DNA from: Muscardinus avellanarius
Lineage: Eukaryota; Chordata; Mammalia; Rodentia; Gliridae
DNA length: 64,000 nucleotides
Direction: 5' to 3'
Assembly (NCBI GenBank): GCA_963383645.1
Contig: OY726573.1
Span: forward strand, 13,086,989 to 13,150,988
The first letter of the stretch is position 1. Every line of letters begins with the position of its first letter. The notes below the pieces were generated by a model. That model ran no database searches. It saw only the letters and a list, made by a program, of their open reading frames with translations, and was not told the origin of the DNA. This document shows positions 1 through 28,338 of this stretch, piece after piece. A program made the translations under genes and the position numbers.

Positions 1-83
1 TTTAAGTTGTATTACTGTAATCTCAAATAGTTTGGGACTTGAATTGATTGGAAAAATCACTATTTAGAAATCACTTCCTTGAC

Positions 84-266
84 AGCCAGATGTGGAGGCA
101 CATGCCTATAATCCCAGTACTCAGGAGAATGAGACAAGAGGATTGCAGATTTGATGCCAGAGTGTGGTTTAATGAGACTCTGCTTCAAAATAAAAAATAA
201 GAGGGGCTTGGGATCGAGCCTAGAGGTAGAACACCCCAGGGTTCAATCCCCAATACTTAAAAAATT
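84..266 (+). repeat. B1-dID-type SINE, old copy
   Basis: B1-like half (agccagatgtggaggcac, aatcccagtact) followed by a degenerate ID half ending in ttcaatccccaatactt and an A-rich tail. Many substitutions. Confidence 0.8.
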
Positions 267-390
267 TAAATTAAAATAGATATCACTTCCTCTATAGCTT
301 TTATATATAAAAGGCTATGACAGCGGTTGGTTTCATTCTTCCTTCTCCTCCTCCCTTTTCTTCCTTCTCATTCATATTCTCTCTCTCGCA

Positions 391-575
391 TACTAGGGAT
401 TGAACCCAGGACTTCTCCCATATTAAGCAAGTGCTCTATCACTGAGGATGCCTCCAATCCTTTTATTCTGAAGTAGTATCTTCATAAGTTTCCAGGGCTG
501 GCCTCAAACTTGCAATCCACCTGTTTCAGAAGCCTGAGTAGCTGGCATTATAGGCAGGTGCCACTGCACCCAGCT
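391..575 (-). repeat. B1-dID-type SINE, minus strand
   Basis: Begins with the reversed ID end (tagggattgaacccagg) and finishes with the reversed B1 start (tgcacccagct). Confidence 0.8.
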
Positions 576-769
576 AGTTGTATTCTAATACTAGATTCAA
601 ATTCATTTTTTATTTTATTATTTAATTTATGGTTATTAAACCATTTTTATTGGTAGCATAAAGACTCATAATTAATAAGGTCTTACAGGAGTAGCTAAAA
701 TACAATGATTGAGACAAGTTCTCAGTAAGATTTTAGGGTAATTCTTTAAGATAAAAAGTAATTAATTTT

Positions 770-1436
770 ATTTATTTTTATATGGATCATATTGAAAATG
801 GCATACATTCAGACTGTGCTTGGTGCCCTCTCCCACCCTCTACTTCCCCTTCCCCCTGCAACAATGAGTGTCCAGGTTGACCATGCTGCATTCACACTTT
901 TACACATATTAAAATGTAGCTCCTCCATTAATCAACCTCAGCATTCTTCCTCTCCCACCCTTCCATTTCAGATTTGCTGAGGTTTCCTCTCCATTATCTG
1001 GAGTCCCTCTGGTATTCCTAATACTCCCTAGTTTGGGCATATTAGAGAAAACACATGCCCCTTATCTTTCTGTATGCTTGGCTGATCTCACTTAACAATG
1101 TTCTCCAGATCTTTCCATCTTCTTGCGAATGACATGATTTTGTTCTTTACAGCTGAATAGAATTCCATTGTGTATATTTCCCATAATTTCACAATCCATT
1201 CATCTGTTGATGGAGACCTAGGTTGGTTCCACATTTTGGCTATTGAGAATTGTGCTGCTATGAACATGGATATGGATATGCATATGTTACTATCATTCTC
1301 TGATTTCAACCCCTTTGGAAAGATACCCAGGAGTGGTATAGCTGGATCATATGGTTGATCCATGCCCAGTTTTCTAAGGAATCTCCACACTGATCTCCAT
1401 AGCGGCTGAACTAGGTTGCACTCCCACCAACAGGGT
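770..1436 (-). mobile_element. L1 3' fragment, antisense
   Basis: The minus-strand translation carries L1 ORF2 C-terminal motifs such as YDPAIPLLGIFPKG, SPSTDEWIVKLWEIYTMEFY and IMSFARRW. It is 5' truncated, decayed and non-coding. Similar + strand copies lie at 35.4 and 51.5 kb. Confidence 0.8.
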
Positions 1437-1986
1437 AAAAGAGTTCAAATCCAATTTTAAAACAGCACTGAAAACCCTTTTGCGATGGTTTGCTTCACTA
1501 GAAGAACCACCCTCATTAATTCTAATTTCCATTATGATCCAAGATGCCATTAATATAAATAAATACTTTCTCCAAATAAAAATTCATATGCAGGCAATAC
1601 AGCCAGCACTTTTATGAACGCTAATCTTTTACAAGTCAAGAAGTCAAATTGCTCATGCTACTTCATTGTCTAATTTTAAGGAGGATAAATATATAAAATA
1701 ATTTTAAATAAGGTTTGGGTTATTTATACCGATCCATTATTGCACAGAGTCAGCATCATTCTAAGTCAGTAGGTCTTCTTCAGAGCAAAACAAAACATTG
1801 ACAATAAATGTATTAATAGGGAAGAAATGGTGGAAAAGTCACTCTAAGGATAGCAAAGGGACTTCTTTAAGCTGTTACTCTAGTTTACTTTATACATGTA
1901 TTTAATTGGGGGTGCTCATAATTTCATCAAACGACAGCCAGATCCTTTGAGAAAAGATAGACTGACACCAATGTCTAATTTTCTGA

Positions 1987-19988
<18,002 letters not shown>

Positions 19989-20112
19989 ACACATCTGCCT
20001 GATGCTGCCAAGTGGCTGGAAAAAATGCACAAAATGTGCTCTTTTCCGTTACTTGCTTTATCATGTTAGCTTTTCTCTTAATGAGGAATAAATAAAACCA
20101 CAGTAAATTTAG
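19989..20112 (+). other. MYH8: MYH8 3' untranslated region
   Basis: Sequence between the stop and the cleavage region, about 120 nt, short as in other sarcomeric myosins. No open frame or conserved structure was recognised. The exact cleavage site is not visible in genomic DNA, so the end is approximate. Confidence 0.7.
20087..20096 (+). terminator. MYH8: MYH8 polyadenylation signal (two overlapping AATAAA)
   Basis: AATAAATAAA holds two overlapping canonical hexamers about 100 nt after the stop codon. A T-rich stretch (tttctttttc) begins about 25 nt later, as expected for a downstream element. Confidence 0.85.
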
Positions 20113-20119
20113 AAACTGT

Positions 20120-21178
20120 TTCTTTTTCTTATTTGCAAAATTATGGCTCAAATAGTGTTCTCACGTAGCCATTTTTAAATGTGATCTCCACCTTTGCAGT
20201 ATTCTGTTACTCCATTACCGCCTAACAGCTCCTTTCTCAAACACATACTCACACAGACACACACATCCCACACACAAACAGCTTCTGAATGGATTATTTT
20301 TATCAAATCTCTCTAGATTGTTGCAAATTACTAAAGAAACATGCTCAGAGGCACCTCTATCCACTGAGCTACTACACAAATAGACACTAGCATCTGCTAT
20401 GTGCCAGACACTTTCAAGTTCTGTGGGTACAGCATGGAAGAAAACAGATTGCCTGCCCTCTGGAAACTTATATTCTACAAAGAGAGAAAGGCAATAAACA
20501 AGTAAATGACTACATACCGTGTCTGATGATGCGTGCTAGTGAGAAATTAAAATGTAGAGGGATACAGTTATCATTTTATAGAGAAGTCAGAGAAGGCCTC
20601 TACATAGAAAACATTTCAGCAGAAATCGGAAGCAAGAAAGTAAGCCAAATGAGTCTACGTGCACAGAGCATTTCTAGGTAGAGGCAACAGAAAAATGCAA
20701 AGGCCCTAGGGCTGCAGGGACAGGGAAGAGGCCAGCATGGCTGGAGGAGAATGAGGAAGACAGTTCCAACATAGGAGGGGAGCCAAGGGCCAGAGCTTGT
20801 AGGGCCTCTGGCCATTCTAAGGCCTTACTTTTGGGAAAGGTTTTGGGGGGTTGAAGGAGAAGTGATATTGAGATGCATCTCTAAAGAACCACTCGGACTG
20901 TTGTGTTGAAAACAGAATGAAAGGAACAAAGGCTGAAGCTGAGGGACTAGTGAGATGCCGATGGCAAAAGAAAAGATTCTAAAATGGCACAGGCTTAACC
21001 AAGAGAATTACCCTTGGGAGGTGATGAGCAATGGGTGTATTCCAGATTTACTGAGGGTGGCATGCACAGAATTTTTCAGATAGGTTAGATTAGAAAGGGG
21101 AGAAGAAGAAAGAGGGAGCAGGAGGAGGAGGGAGAGAGAAGAGAACAAACTATGAAAGGAGGGACAAAGGATAATATA
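20120..21178. other. Intergenic, ancient mammalian repeat-like
   Basis: After the MYH8 poly(A) region. About 20380-20990 (tgctatgtgccagacac, atgcaaaggccctaggg, gaggccagcatggctgg) looks like an old mammalian interspersed repeat whose family I cannot name. No exon signature. Confidence 0.4.
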
Positions 21179-21190
21179 AGAAAGGTCTGA

Positions 21191-21404
21191 AGCCGGACGT
21201 GGTGGCGCAGCTTGTAATCCCAGCATTCGGGAGGCTGAGAACAGAGGATCGCAGTCCGCAGACAGCCTCAGCTACTTAGTGAGGCCCTCTGCAACTTATT
21301 GAGACTCTTTCAAAATACAGAATAAAAAATAGGGCAATGGGTGTAGCTTGGAGGTCAAATGCCCCTGGGTTCCATCCCCAGACCCGAGGGGGAAAAAAAA
21401 AAAA
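21191..21404 (+). repeat. B1-dID-type SINE, 'gacccg' subtype, with target duplication
   Basis: gccggacgtggtggcgc to ccatccccagacccg. Flanked by direct copies of aagaaaggtctga on both sides (ending at 21190, and about 21405-21417), so a fairly young insertion. Confidence 0.9.
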
Positions 21405-21927
21405 AGAAAGGTCTGATGGAAAATAATAATAATTAATAGCAAAGGTTTAAAGTTTAAACCCAAATCAAAGAAAAAATGTTCAAAATGTCTCTCAAACAAA
21501 ACTTTGGATCAAAGAGGAAATCAAAAGCATAATCATAAAACCTACTAAAATTAAACATAAGAGAAAATCTTTATGACATTGGCTTAGGCAAGGACTTCTT
21601 GGCTATAACATCAAAAGCCCAAATCATAAAAGAAGAAATTAAAAAATTGGACTTCATTAAAATTTAAAGCTTCTGCTTTCTGTAACACATTATTTAAAAA
21701 AAAGACAAGCCACAAGGTAAAAGATAGTTTTTGCAGCTTATAACCCTCATAAAAGACAATATCCTGAATAATAAACAATCTAAAAATTTAATAAAAAGAA
21801 AACAACCCGAAACTTTAAAATGTTTAAACCAGTACTTCATTTTAAAAAAATGCAGATTTCAAACTGGCACCTGAAAAAATGTTCAACATCATGAAGCATT
21901 AGGAAAATACTAACTAAGACATAATGA

Positions 21928-22329
21928 AGCCAGGCATGGTGTTGCACACCTGCAATCCCAGTAGTTGGAAGGCTAAAATGAGAAGATTGAAGGCTTGATG
22001 CTAGCCTCAGCAACCTAAAGAGCCTGTTTCAAAATAAAAAATAGAGCCGGGCCTGGTGGCGCACACTTGTAATCCCAGCACTTGGGAGGCTGAGACTGGA
22101 GGATCGCACAGGTTCGAAGCCAGCCTCAGCTACTGAATGAGGCTCTCAGTAACTTAGTGAGACCGTGTTTCCAAATAAAATATAAAATAGGTCTGGGAGT
22201 ATAGCCCAGAAGTAGAAAAGCCCCTGGGTTCCACCCCATTAACACAATAAATAAATAAATAAATAAATAAATAGTAAAAAAAAAAAATAGCTCAGAGGTA
22301 GAATGCCCCTGGGTTCAATCCCCAGCACC
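21928..22329 (+). repeat. B1-dID-type SINE (outer), split by another SINE
   Basis: 5' part 21928-22044 (ccaggcatggtgttgcac to ccaaaataaaaaatag-like linker), 3' part 22288-22329 (ctcagaggtagaatgcc to tccccagcacc). The two are separated by a complete second SINE. Confidence 0.88.
22045..22287 (+). repeat. B1-dID-type SINE (inner), inserted in another SINE
   Basis: agccgggcctggtggcgc to gggttccaccccatt plus an (ATAA)n/A tail. It sits in the A-rich linker of the outer SINE with an aaaaatag repeat on both sides. Confidence 0.88.
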
Positions 22330-22524
22330 AAAAACAACAACAAAAACTACCAACAAAAAAACCCCACAATGAGATACCACTATACACGTATTTCACTGAC
22401 TAAAAGACCAAGGCTTAGCCCAGAGGTGGGGGAATAGGACCTCTTAGACCTGCTAGTCAAATGCAATATGATACAACCATTTTTGAGGGGAAAAAGGAAT
22501 TGGGTGCTTCTGTAAAAGTTAAGG

Positions 22525-22714
22525 AAGCCGGGAGTGGTGGTGCATGCTTGAAATCCCCACGCTTGAGGGATGGAGACAGGAGGATCGCGCAGGTTCGAAG
22601 CCAGCCTCACTGGCTTATGAGACCCTGTTTCCAAAAATAAAAATATAAAAATAGGTCTGGGAGTGTAGCCTGGAGGTAGAAGGGTTCCATCCCCAGTACC
22701 ACAAAAAAAAAAAA
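22525..22714 (+). repeat. B1-dID-type SINE, 'ggtctgggagtgta' subtype
   Basis: gaagccgggagtggtgg to ccatccccagtacc, with A-rich tail; ctcactggcttatgagacc in the B1 half. Confidence 0.88.
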
Positions 22715-23129
22715 CACAAAAAAAGTGGATGAATCTCAATATAAATACACTTGTTAAGAGCAGCTAGGCACCCCCCAAAAAACATGCATTGTATGATTCC
22801 ATATGTATTAAATTCTAGAAATGAAAACTATAGTAATAGAAAAAACAGTGGGGTGCAGTGGGGGAGCTTATAGGGAATGCAGGTAGTCAGTCAAGGAGCT
22901 TACAAGACAGCAAGAGGAAACTTATAGAGTTGACAAATATGTTCATTAGTTTGACCCAGATGATGGTTTTACAGGCTTGCACTCGTCAAACTTACAATGT
23001 TGCAAATTTTAAATATGTGCAGTTTAGTTTATGTCAAGTATACCTCCACAAAGCTGTTTGGACTTCATTGAGGGAAATACTACAATTATCATACTTTGGA
23101 AAAATAATATTAAAGTATTAGATGCCAAG

Positions 23130-24110
23130 CTATAAGGACAGAATAAGAATTTTTAATAGGAATTGCGCAAGATGTATTTATTAGTTTGCTGACATTTTAC
23201 TATGCTAAGTCTTACAATTCATGACTACAGTCTTGTTTCTTCTCCACTTATATCTTCTTTGATTTCTCCTCAATGTCTTATACTTTCCAACATATAAGTC
23301 CTGTACATTTTGTCTTATTTTAAATTTTTCTTTTCTTCTTTATTTTTCAATTGTAAGTACTATACAGATATTCCTTGACTTATGGTGAAGTTATGGCCTG
23401 AGAAATTCATGTAAGTTGAAAATATCCCAAGTTAAACACACACTTAGTATACCTCACCTACATCCATCCTTGCTCAGCAGCACAAGACACTAAAGTAGCG
23501 GTGTTTCCCTTGTGATCATGCAGCTGACTGAGAAGAATTCAAGATTCTTACTGCATACTATCCAGGGAAAAGGTCAAAATTCAAAGTATATTCTCTCTTG
23601 CATGTGTACTGCTTTCGTCTCTCATTGCAAAATCAAGCCTTTGTAAGACCATCATAGACTGAGGAGTGTCCATGGTTAATACCATGAGAAAAATTTTAAA
23701 ACATGTTCTAAAACCAGAGTACAAAGCAATGCCCACAGTCTTATATCGCAACTGTGTATGTGTTTAGAAATATATTCACAAGGGAATGGTGTGTGGAAGG
23801 ATTTAAACCAAGATAGAGATTACCTCTGGGCTAAATTTTAGATGTTTTGGCAAATGTTGGTCAAAGGATACAAAATTGCAGTTAAACAGGAAGGAAAAGT
23901 TAAAAAAAAAGATTGCACAGCATGGTAACTAGTTAATGACACTATATTACAATCTGGAAAAATGCTGGGAGTGGATTTTAAGTGTTCTCACCACAAAATA
24001 TCTAAGAAACTGCATTTGTTAATTAGCTAGATTTAAACATTCCAATGATGAAGACGAAGCCACACAAACATATTTCAAAATATCATACTGTATGTCATAA
24101 ATATTCATAA
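23130..24110 (+). mobile_element. AT-rich intergenic sequence with a further L1 3' fragment
   Basis: About 23900-24110 (gtaactagttaatgacac, ttaagtgttctcacc, aaatatcatactgtatg) resembles an L1 3' end. The 23130-23900 portion is AT-rich and unassigned. Confidence 0.5.
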
Positions 24111-24860
24111 TCTTGTCAACTTAAAACAATAATACATTGTTAAAAATTGTCCTTCAGTGTAATTATATTTTTAATGTGTGCATTACTTTGGGAACTTTTG
24201 AAAGGCTCATATTTTGAAAATAAATAAAAATAGCCTGTCTCTTAAGATTTCATATCCACTTCTCATCAGACATGGATATAACTGACAACAGAGAGGTGAA
24301 GGGGAGAGGGTCATTTGATGGATGAGACCATTAGCACAGCTGCTAAATGCTGTCACCTTTTATCCAAGCTTTCTGTAAGGATTAACATTCCAGACTAAGA
24401 CCCAGCAGCTGTCAGTGAGCAAACTTAAATTCCGCCTCCTGACTGTGGCACATGTTTGGGCACATGTTACACATATCAGTGTCCCCAGGCACCTTCAACG
24501 CAGACTTCATCAGTCACATTTTCCTAAGAGGGAAGCTGAAGAATCAGCTGTGGGCAGATCCTTAAGCCGCACTTAAGGATGGAATTTACCAGCTTGATTC
24601 CTCCTCCTGGCTCCAAGGGTCACCAAACTGCTGCTTCCGGAGGAGGCGCAAGGAAAAAGAACACCTCTCCAAAATGAAGAAGAAAACATCCCTCCTTAGG
24701 GATCGCACGCAGAACAAGGCTTTTTTTAGAATTCACTAACTTGACCTCCACAAAAGGGCGGACTATTTTCTCAGTTCCTCAAGAAACTATGGCTGGCGAC
24801 TCTCCCTTGGAAAAGAGATACTGACCAGTGTGAATGCACAAATTATTAGAAATACTGTTA
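24110..24860. other. Intergenic single-copy-looking sequence
   Basis: No repeat, exon or open frame recognised. The 24260-24700 part is less AT-rich and SINE-free, so it could be tested for conservation as an enhancer. That is only an inference from composition. Confidence 0.35.
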
Positions 24861-25330
24861 AAGGTGTTACACTCAGTTCAAGAAGTCCCCAAAGACCACC
24901 AGGAGACCAACACCTTATACAAAAGCAAAGAGCCTTTATTCGGGCTTAAGCTCGGACTCTCAGACCTCACTGACTGAGCGGATCCATACTGAGAACCCTG
25001 AGCATCAGCTACACAAAGCTTTTAGGGTGGTTAGAGTAGGGGTGGGGGAACTAGCTACATCTGAGCAAGGTTGGTCTAGCGCAAGAGGATTGGTCCCTAC
25101 TGACCACATCAGCTTAAACTTTTGAAGCGCAGATGTTTGGGTTTTAACAGTCAGTATTCAGCTGGGCTAACAGCCAATTCTTAGCTGACCAAGGTCAATC
25201 CTGGCTGCTGCTTTTGGCTGATAGCTTAGAGACAGAAAGAAGGATTTCAGGGTTGTTCAAAAGGCATGGCTAGGGGAGACAGTACTTTCTGAGCAACAGA
25301 ACTATGGTTTTCCCTCCCCATTCTGAAAGA
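24860..25330 (-). mobile_element. Possible solo LTR of an endogenous retrovirus, antisense
   Basis: gagcctttattcgggcttaag contains a reversed AATAAA, and the dense mixed-composition sequence after it looks like LTR U3/R sequence read backwards. No retroviral gene remains. Family not identified. Confidence 0.35.
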
Positions 25331-25524
25331 CAGCCAACAGAAACACACAGATTTTAGTATGCAAGTTGGATTTTCTATGACATAACATATAAAATTTATA
25401 TTATTTTTACATATGTAATTATTTTTTGGTATGGGAAATTGAACCCAGGGGCATTTTACTTCCAGTTTTTTTTTTTTTGTTGTTGTTGTTGTCATTTATA
25501 TATGCTTTTTAAATTTTGAAACAC

Positions 25525-25745
25525 AGCCCAGCATGGTGGTGCATGCATGTAATCCCAGCATTTGGGAGGCTGAGACAGGAGGATCGAGGTTCGAGGACAG
25601 CCTCAGCTACTTAGTGAGGCCCTCTGCAACTCAGTGAGACCCGGTTTCAAAATAAAGAATAAAAAATAGGGCAGGGGGTGTAGCTCGGTGGTAGAATCCC
25701 TTTGGGTTCCATCCCCAGACCCGCAAAAAAAAAAAAAAAAAAAAA
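25525..25745 (+). repeat. B1-dID-type SINE, 'gacccg' subtype
   Basis: agcccagcatggtggtgc to ccatccccagacccgc plus a 22-A tail. Confidence 0.9.
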
Positions 25746-25746
25746 G

Positions 25747-25799
25747 GTGGGGGTGTAGCTTGGAGGTAGAATGTCCCTGGGTTCCATTCCTGGTACCAC

Positions 25800-25838
<39 letters not shown>

Positions 25839-25841
25839 ATT
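25747..25841 (+). repeat. ID-half fragment with (AAAT)n tail
   Basis: tgggggtgtagcttggagg to tcctggtaccac, then ten AAAT units. A 3' half without a B1 half. Confidence 0.85.
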
Positions 25842-25948
25842 TCTGAAAAAGGGTCTAGGTAATTTGCTGAGGCTGGCCTTGAACCTACGCTCCTTCTGTT
25901 TCAGCCTCCCAAGTATTGGTATTACAGGCGTGCACCGTGACGCCCGGA
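25842..25948 (-). repeat. B1-half SINE fragment, minus strand
   Basis: tgctgaggctggccttgaac to gtgcaccgtgacgcccgg. It lacks the ID half. Confidence 0.82.
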
Positions 25949-26060
25949 TATTTTATACGTATACGTATTTATATGACAACTTATCTATATCGCATTATAT
26001 ATGTGTATATAACATAATAACATGCCTACATATGTACTTCGCATGGGATTTGGCGCCTTA

Positions 26061-26090
26061 CGAATTTTCCAGAATTTTCCAGAATTTTCC
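26061..26090. promoter_or_regulatory. Heat-shock element with six perfectly phased GAA/TTC units
   Basis: GAA at 26062-26064, 26072-26074 and 26082-26084 alternates with TTC at 26067-26069, 26077-26079 and 26087-26089, always two bases apart. It is built from a ten-base unit (agaattttcc, imperfect in its first copy). HSF1 trimers bind at least three alternating nGAAn units; six is unusually strong. It lies about 100-330 bp from the CpG-rich island. Occupancy is inferred from sequence only. Confidence 0.6.
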
Positions 26091-26101
26091 TTCTGGCCCA
26101 G

Positions 26102-26109
26102 TCACGTCA
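26102..26109. promoter_or_regulatory. CRE-like site TCACGTCA
   Basis: One mismatch from the palindromic CRE. The same octamer occurs at 38403-38410 upstream of the MYH13 TATA box. Either could be chance. Confidence 0.35.
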
Positions 26110-26164
26110 GAAGTCACTGTTCTGCCTTCAAATTCCCCCTCCCGCCCAATTTCACACACTTCCC

Positions 26165-26400
26165 ACCACGCAGTTCTTCACACACTTACTCGCTAGAATC
26201 GAATCGCACAGCAAGAACCCATGGCGCTGAAGGTCGTCGTCTCCACTCTCAACAGCTCACTAAAGGGACCGGATCCGGGCACTTCCGGCCCCTCCTCCCC
26301 TCGGCCCGCAGCCTCCTCCCGTGATGCCCCGCGCACCGGAAGTCGGAAGTCAGAAGTCCAGCCTGCCTCTTCCGGATGCTGCAAACATGGCGTCTCCTCA
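26165..26400. promoter_or_regulatory. CpG-rich ETS/YY1-type promoter island, intergenic
   Basis: About 19 CpGs in 240 bp, against very few in the neighbouring unique DNA. ETS-type sites: ACTTCCGG at 26281-26288, CCGGAAGT at 26336-26343, CGGAAGT at 26344-26350 and CTTCCGG at 26369-26375. A YY1-like AAACATGGCG lies at 26383-26392. No TATA box. This is the pattern of a broad, possibly bidirectional mammalian promoter, lying 6 kb after MYH8 and 12 kb before MYH13. Confidence 0.6.
26190..26370 (-). ncRNA. Candidate first exon of an antisense RNA (MYHAS-like)
   Basis: Read on the minus strand, sequence downstream of the ETS sites ends in a consensus splice donor: the exon's last base is 26190 and GTAAGT occupies 26189-26184. 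Transcription would run antisense into MYH8. Human MYHAS, as I recall it, is an antisense RNA of this cluster starting between MYH13 and MYH8, so place and direction agree. The only minus-strand ATG frame near the donor is nine codons, which suggests non-coding. The transcription start is a guess; no acceptor was searched for systematically. Confidence 0.4.
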
Positions 26401-26508
26401 GGAGCCATGGGGCATCTGGCTTAAAGCCCACAGCCATCTCTCCCTGCGTTATCAGGACTGCGTGTAGCTCACACACCTCCTTATCTCCACTAGATCAAAA
26501 AGGGTTTG

Positions 26509-26706
26509 AAGCGGGCGTGGTGGCGCACGCTTGTAATCCCTGCGCTTGGGAGGCGGAGACAGGAGGATCGCGCAGGTTCGAAGCCAGCCTCACTGTCTTA
26601 AGAGACCCTGTTTCCAAATTTAAAAAATATAAAATAGGTCTGGGAGTGTAGCCTGGAGGTAGAAGGGCTTCCAGAAACCCCAGTACCACCAAAAAAAAAA
26701 AAAAAA
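26509..26706 (+). repeat. B1-dID-type SINE, 'ggtctgggagtgta' subtype
   Basis: gcgggcgtggtggcgc to ccagtaccacc plus A tail. Flanked by aaaagggtttga and aaaaaggtttga, a likely target duplication. It abuts the CpG island. Confidence 0.9.
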
Positions 26707-26722
26707 GGTTTGAGAGAAGGAA

Positions 26723-26939
26723 TTTTTTTTTTTTTTTTTGCAGTACTGAGGATGGAACCCAGGAGCATTCTACCTCCCACCTGCACCCCCAGCCCTATTT
26801 TTTATTCTTTATTTTGAAACAGGGTTGCACTGAGTTGCAAGGGACCTCACTAAGTAGCTGAGGCTGTCCAGGAACCAAGTTCCTCCTGTCTCAGCCTCCC
26901 AAATGCTGAGGTTACAAACCTGCTGCCACCACTCCCAGC
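26723..26939 (-). repeat. B1-dID-type SINE, minus strand, with target duplication
   Basis: Long T tail, gatggaacccaggagcattc to actcccagc. Flanked by gagagaaggaattttt and gagagacggaattttt. Confidence 0.9.
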
Positions 26940-26965
26940 TGAGAGACGGAATTTTTCATCCCAAA

Positions 26966-27153
26966 TGCCTGGGATGGTGTCTGTAGCTTGTAATCCCAGC
27001 ATTTGGGAGGCTGAGACAGGAGGATCGCAGTTTGCGGACAGCCTCAGCTACTTAGGCCCTCCGCAACTTAGACCCTGTTTCAAAATAAAGAATAAAAAAT
27101 AGGGCAGGGGGTGTAGCTCAGAGGTCAAATGCCCCTGGGTTCCATCCAGACAC
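26966..27153 (+). repeat. B1-dID-type SINE, 'gacccg'-like subtype
   Basis: gcctgggatggtgtctg to gggttccatccagacac. The 3' end is slightly shortened. Confidence 0.85.
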
Positions 27154-27263
27154 ACACAAAAAAGAAAAATTATTATTTCATACTTTGACAATTAATTAGT
27201 GTTGAGCAAAAGAAGGGCAGGCAGGTAAACACCATATGACTCCCTTTATATGTGAGAAAAACA

Positions 27264-27469
27264 TTTTTTTTTCTTTTTGCTGACAAGTGTGGATACCCAG
27301 GAGCATTATGTGTCCGAACTACATCCCCAACCCTTTTTATACTTGTTTTGAAACAGAGTCTCTCACTAGATTGCTGACAGTCTGGCTATGTTGGAGACAC
27401 TCTCCTCAAACCTGCAATCCTTCTGTCTCAGCTTCCTAAGTATTGAGATTATAAATCTGCAGGCACCAT
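27264..27469 (-). repeat. B1-dID-type SINE, minus strand, old
   Basis: ggatacccaggagcatt to aatctgcaggcaccat with many changes. Confidence 0.75.
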
Positions 27470-27532
27470 TTATATTTTATATAAATATAAAATATTTGTA
27501 TTTTATATATTTAAATATTTATAAAGCTGATT

Positions 27533-27635
27533 GGCCTGTCACAGTGACGCCCACCTGTGGTCTCAGCCTTGAGCCCAAGAGTTGGAGACCAGACTGGGCA
27601 CATAGCCAGACCCAGCGCAAAAAGAAAAAAAAATT
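27533..27635 (+). repeat. 7SL-derived monomer (B1/FLAM-like)
   Basis: ggcctgtcacagtgacgcc, gagcccaagagttggagacc and a short A-rich end; no ID half. A similar monomer lies at 37969-38097. Confidence 0.65.
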
Positions 27636-28017
27636 GATCTCATAAAAGTATAGAAAAAATGATTACTAGAGCTGAGAGAGGGGTTGGGGACATGAGGGGA
27701 TAAGGAGAGGGTGGTCAGTGGATACAAAATTACAATAAATGGAAATAGCTTCTGGTGTTCTATTGCGCAGTGGGGTATAATAAAGCAAGGCCTATTTCAA
27801 AGTAAAAGAGAGGGTTTTGAATGTTTCTCAGAGAAATCGTAAATGCATGAGTCGATGGAACTGCTCTGATTTGATCAATATACAAGGTGTACATGTAACA
27901 GCAAGTTGTGCTCCATAAATTTGTGCAATATGAAGTAGAAAGAAAGAAAGCCAACATTCAGCAAAGAATAAAATTGCCTTTATAATAATAACTATCATTT
28001 AAAACCCAAAGTATATT

Positions 28018-28228
28018 GCCGGGCGTGGTGGCACACGCTTGTAATCCCCGTTCTTGGGAGGCGGAGACAGGAGGATGGCGCAGGTTCAAAGCCAGCTGTG
28101 CTGGCTTAAGAGACCTTGCTTCCAAATATAAAAAAGTAAAAAATAGGTCTGGGAGTGTAACACGGAGGTAGAAGGGCTTCCAGGAACCCCAGTACCACCA
28201 AATAAATAAATAAATAAATAAATAAATA
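28018..28228 (+). repeat. B1-dID-type SINE, 'ggtctgggagtgta' subtype, with target duplication
   Basis: gccgggcgtggtggcacacg to ccagtaccacc and an (AAAT)n tail. acccaaagtat is present on both sides. Confidence 0.92.
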
Positions 28229-28238
28229 CCCAAAGTAT

Positions 28239-28290
28239 TGGGGCTGGAGTACAGCTTAGTGGTAGAGCATGCACTTAGCAGGCACAGGGT
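28239..28290 (+). repeat. ID SINE fragment
   Basis: ggggctggagtacagcttag, gagcatgcacttagcagg, then cut off. A run of alternating purine-pyrimidine (tgtgtacacacatgtgcgc) follows. Confidence 0.75.
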
Positions 28291-28338
28291 TATTTATTCA
28301 TCATGTGTACACACATGTGCGCACATGCATGCCTGTGT

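Larger units (their letters stand above)
21540..23130 (+). mobile_element. L1 fragment broken by SINE insertions
   Basis: Diverged L1 ORF2/3' sequence in three pieces: 21540-21926 (ggcaaggacttcttggc, aaaatgttcaacatca), 22340-22525 (cacaatgagataccac) and 22715-23120 (tgattccatatgtatt, tatgtcaagtatacctcc). The pieces are in the order expected for one L1 copy. No intact frame. Confidence 0.65.
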
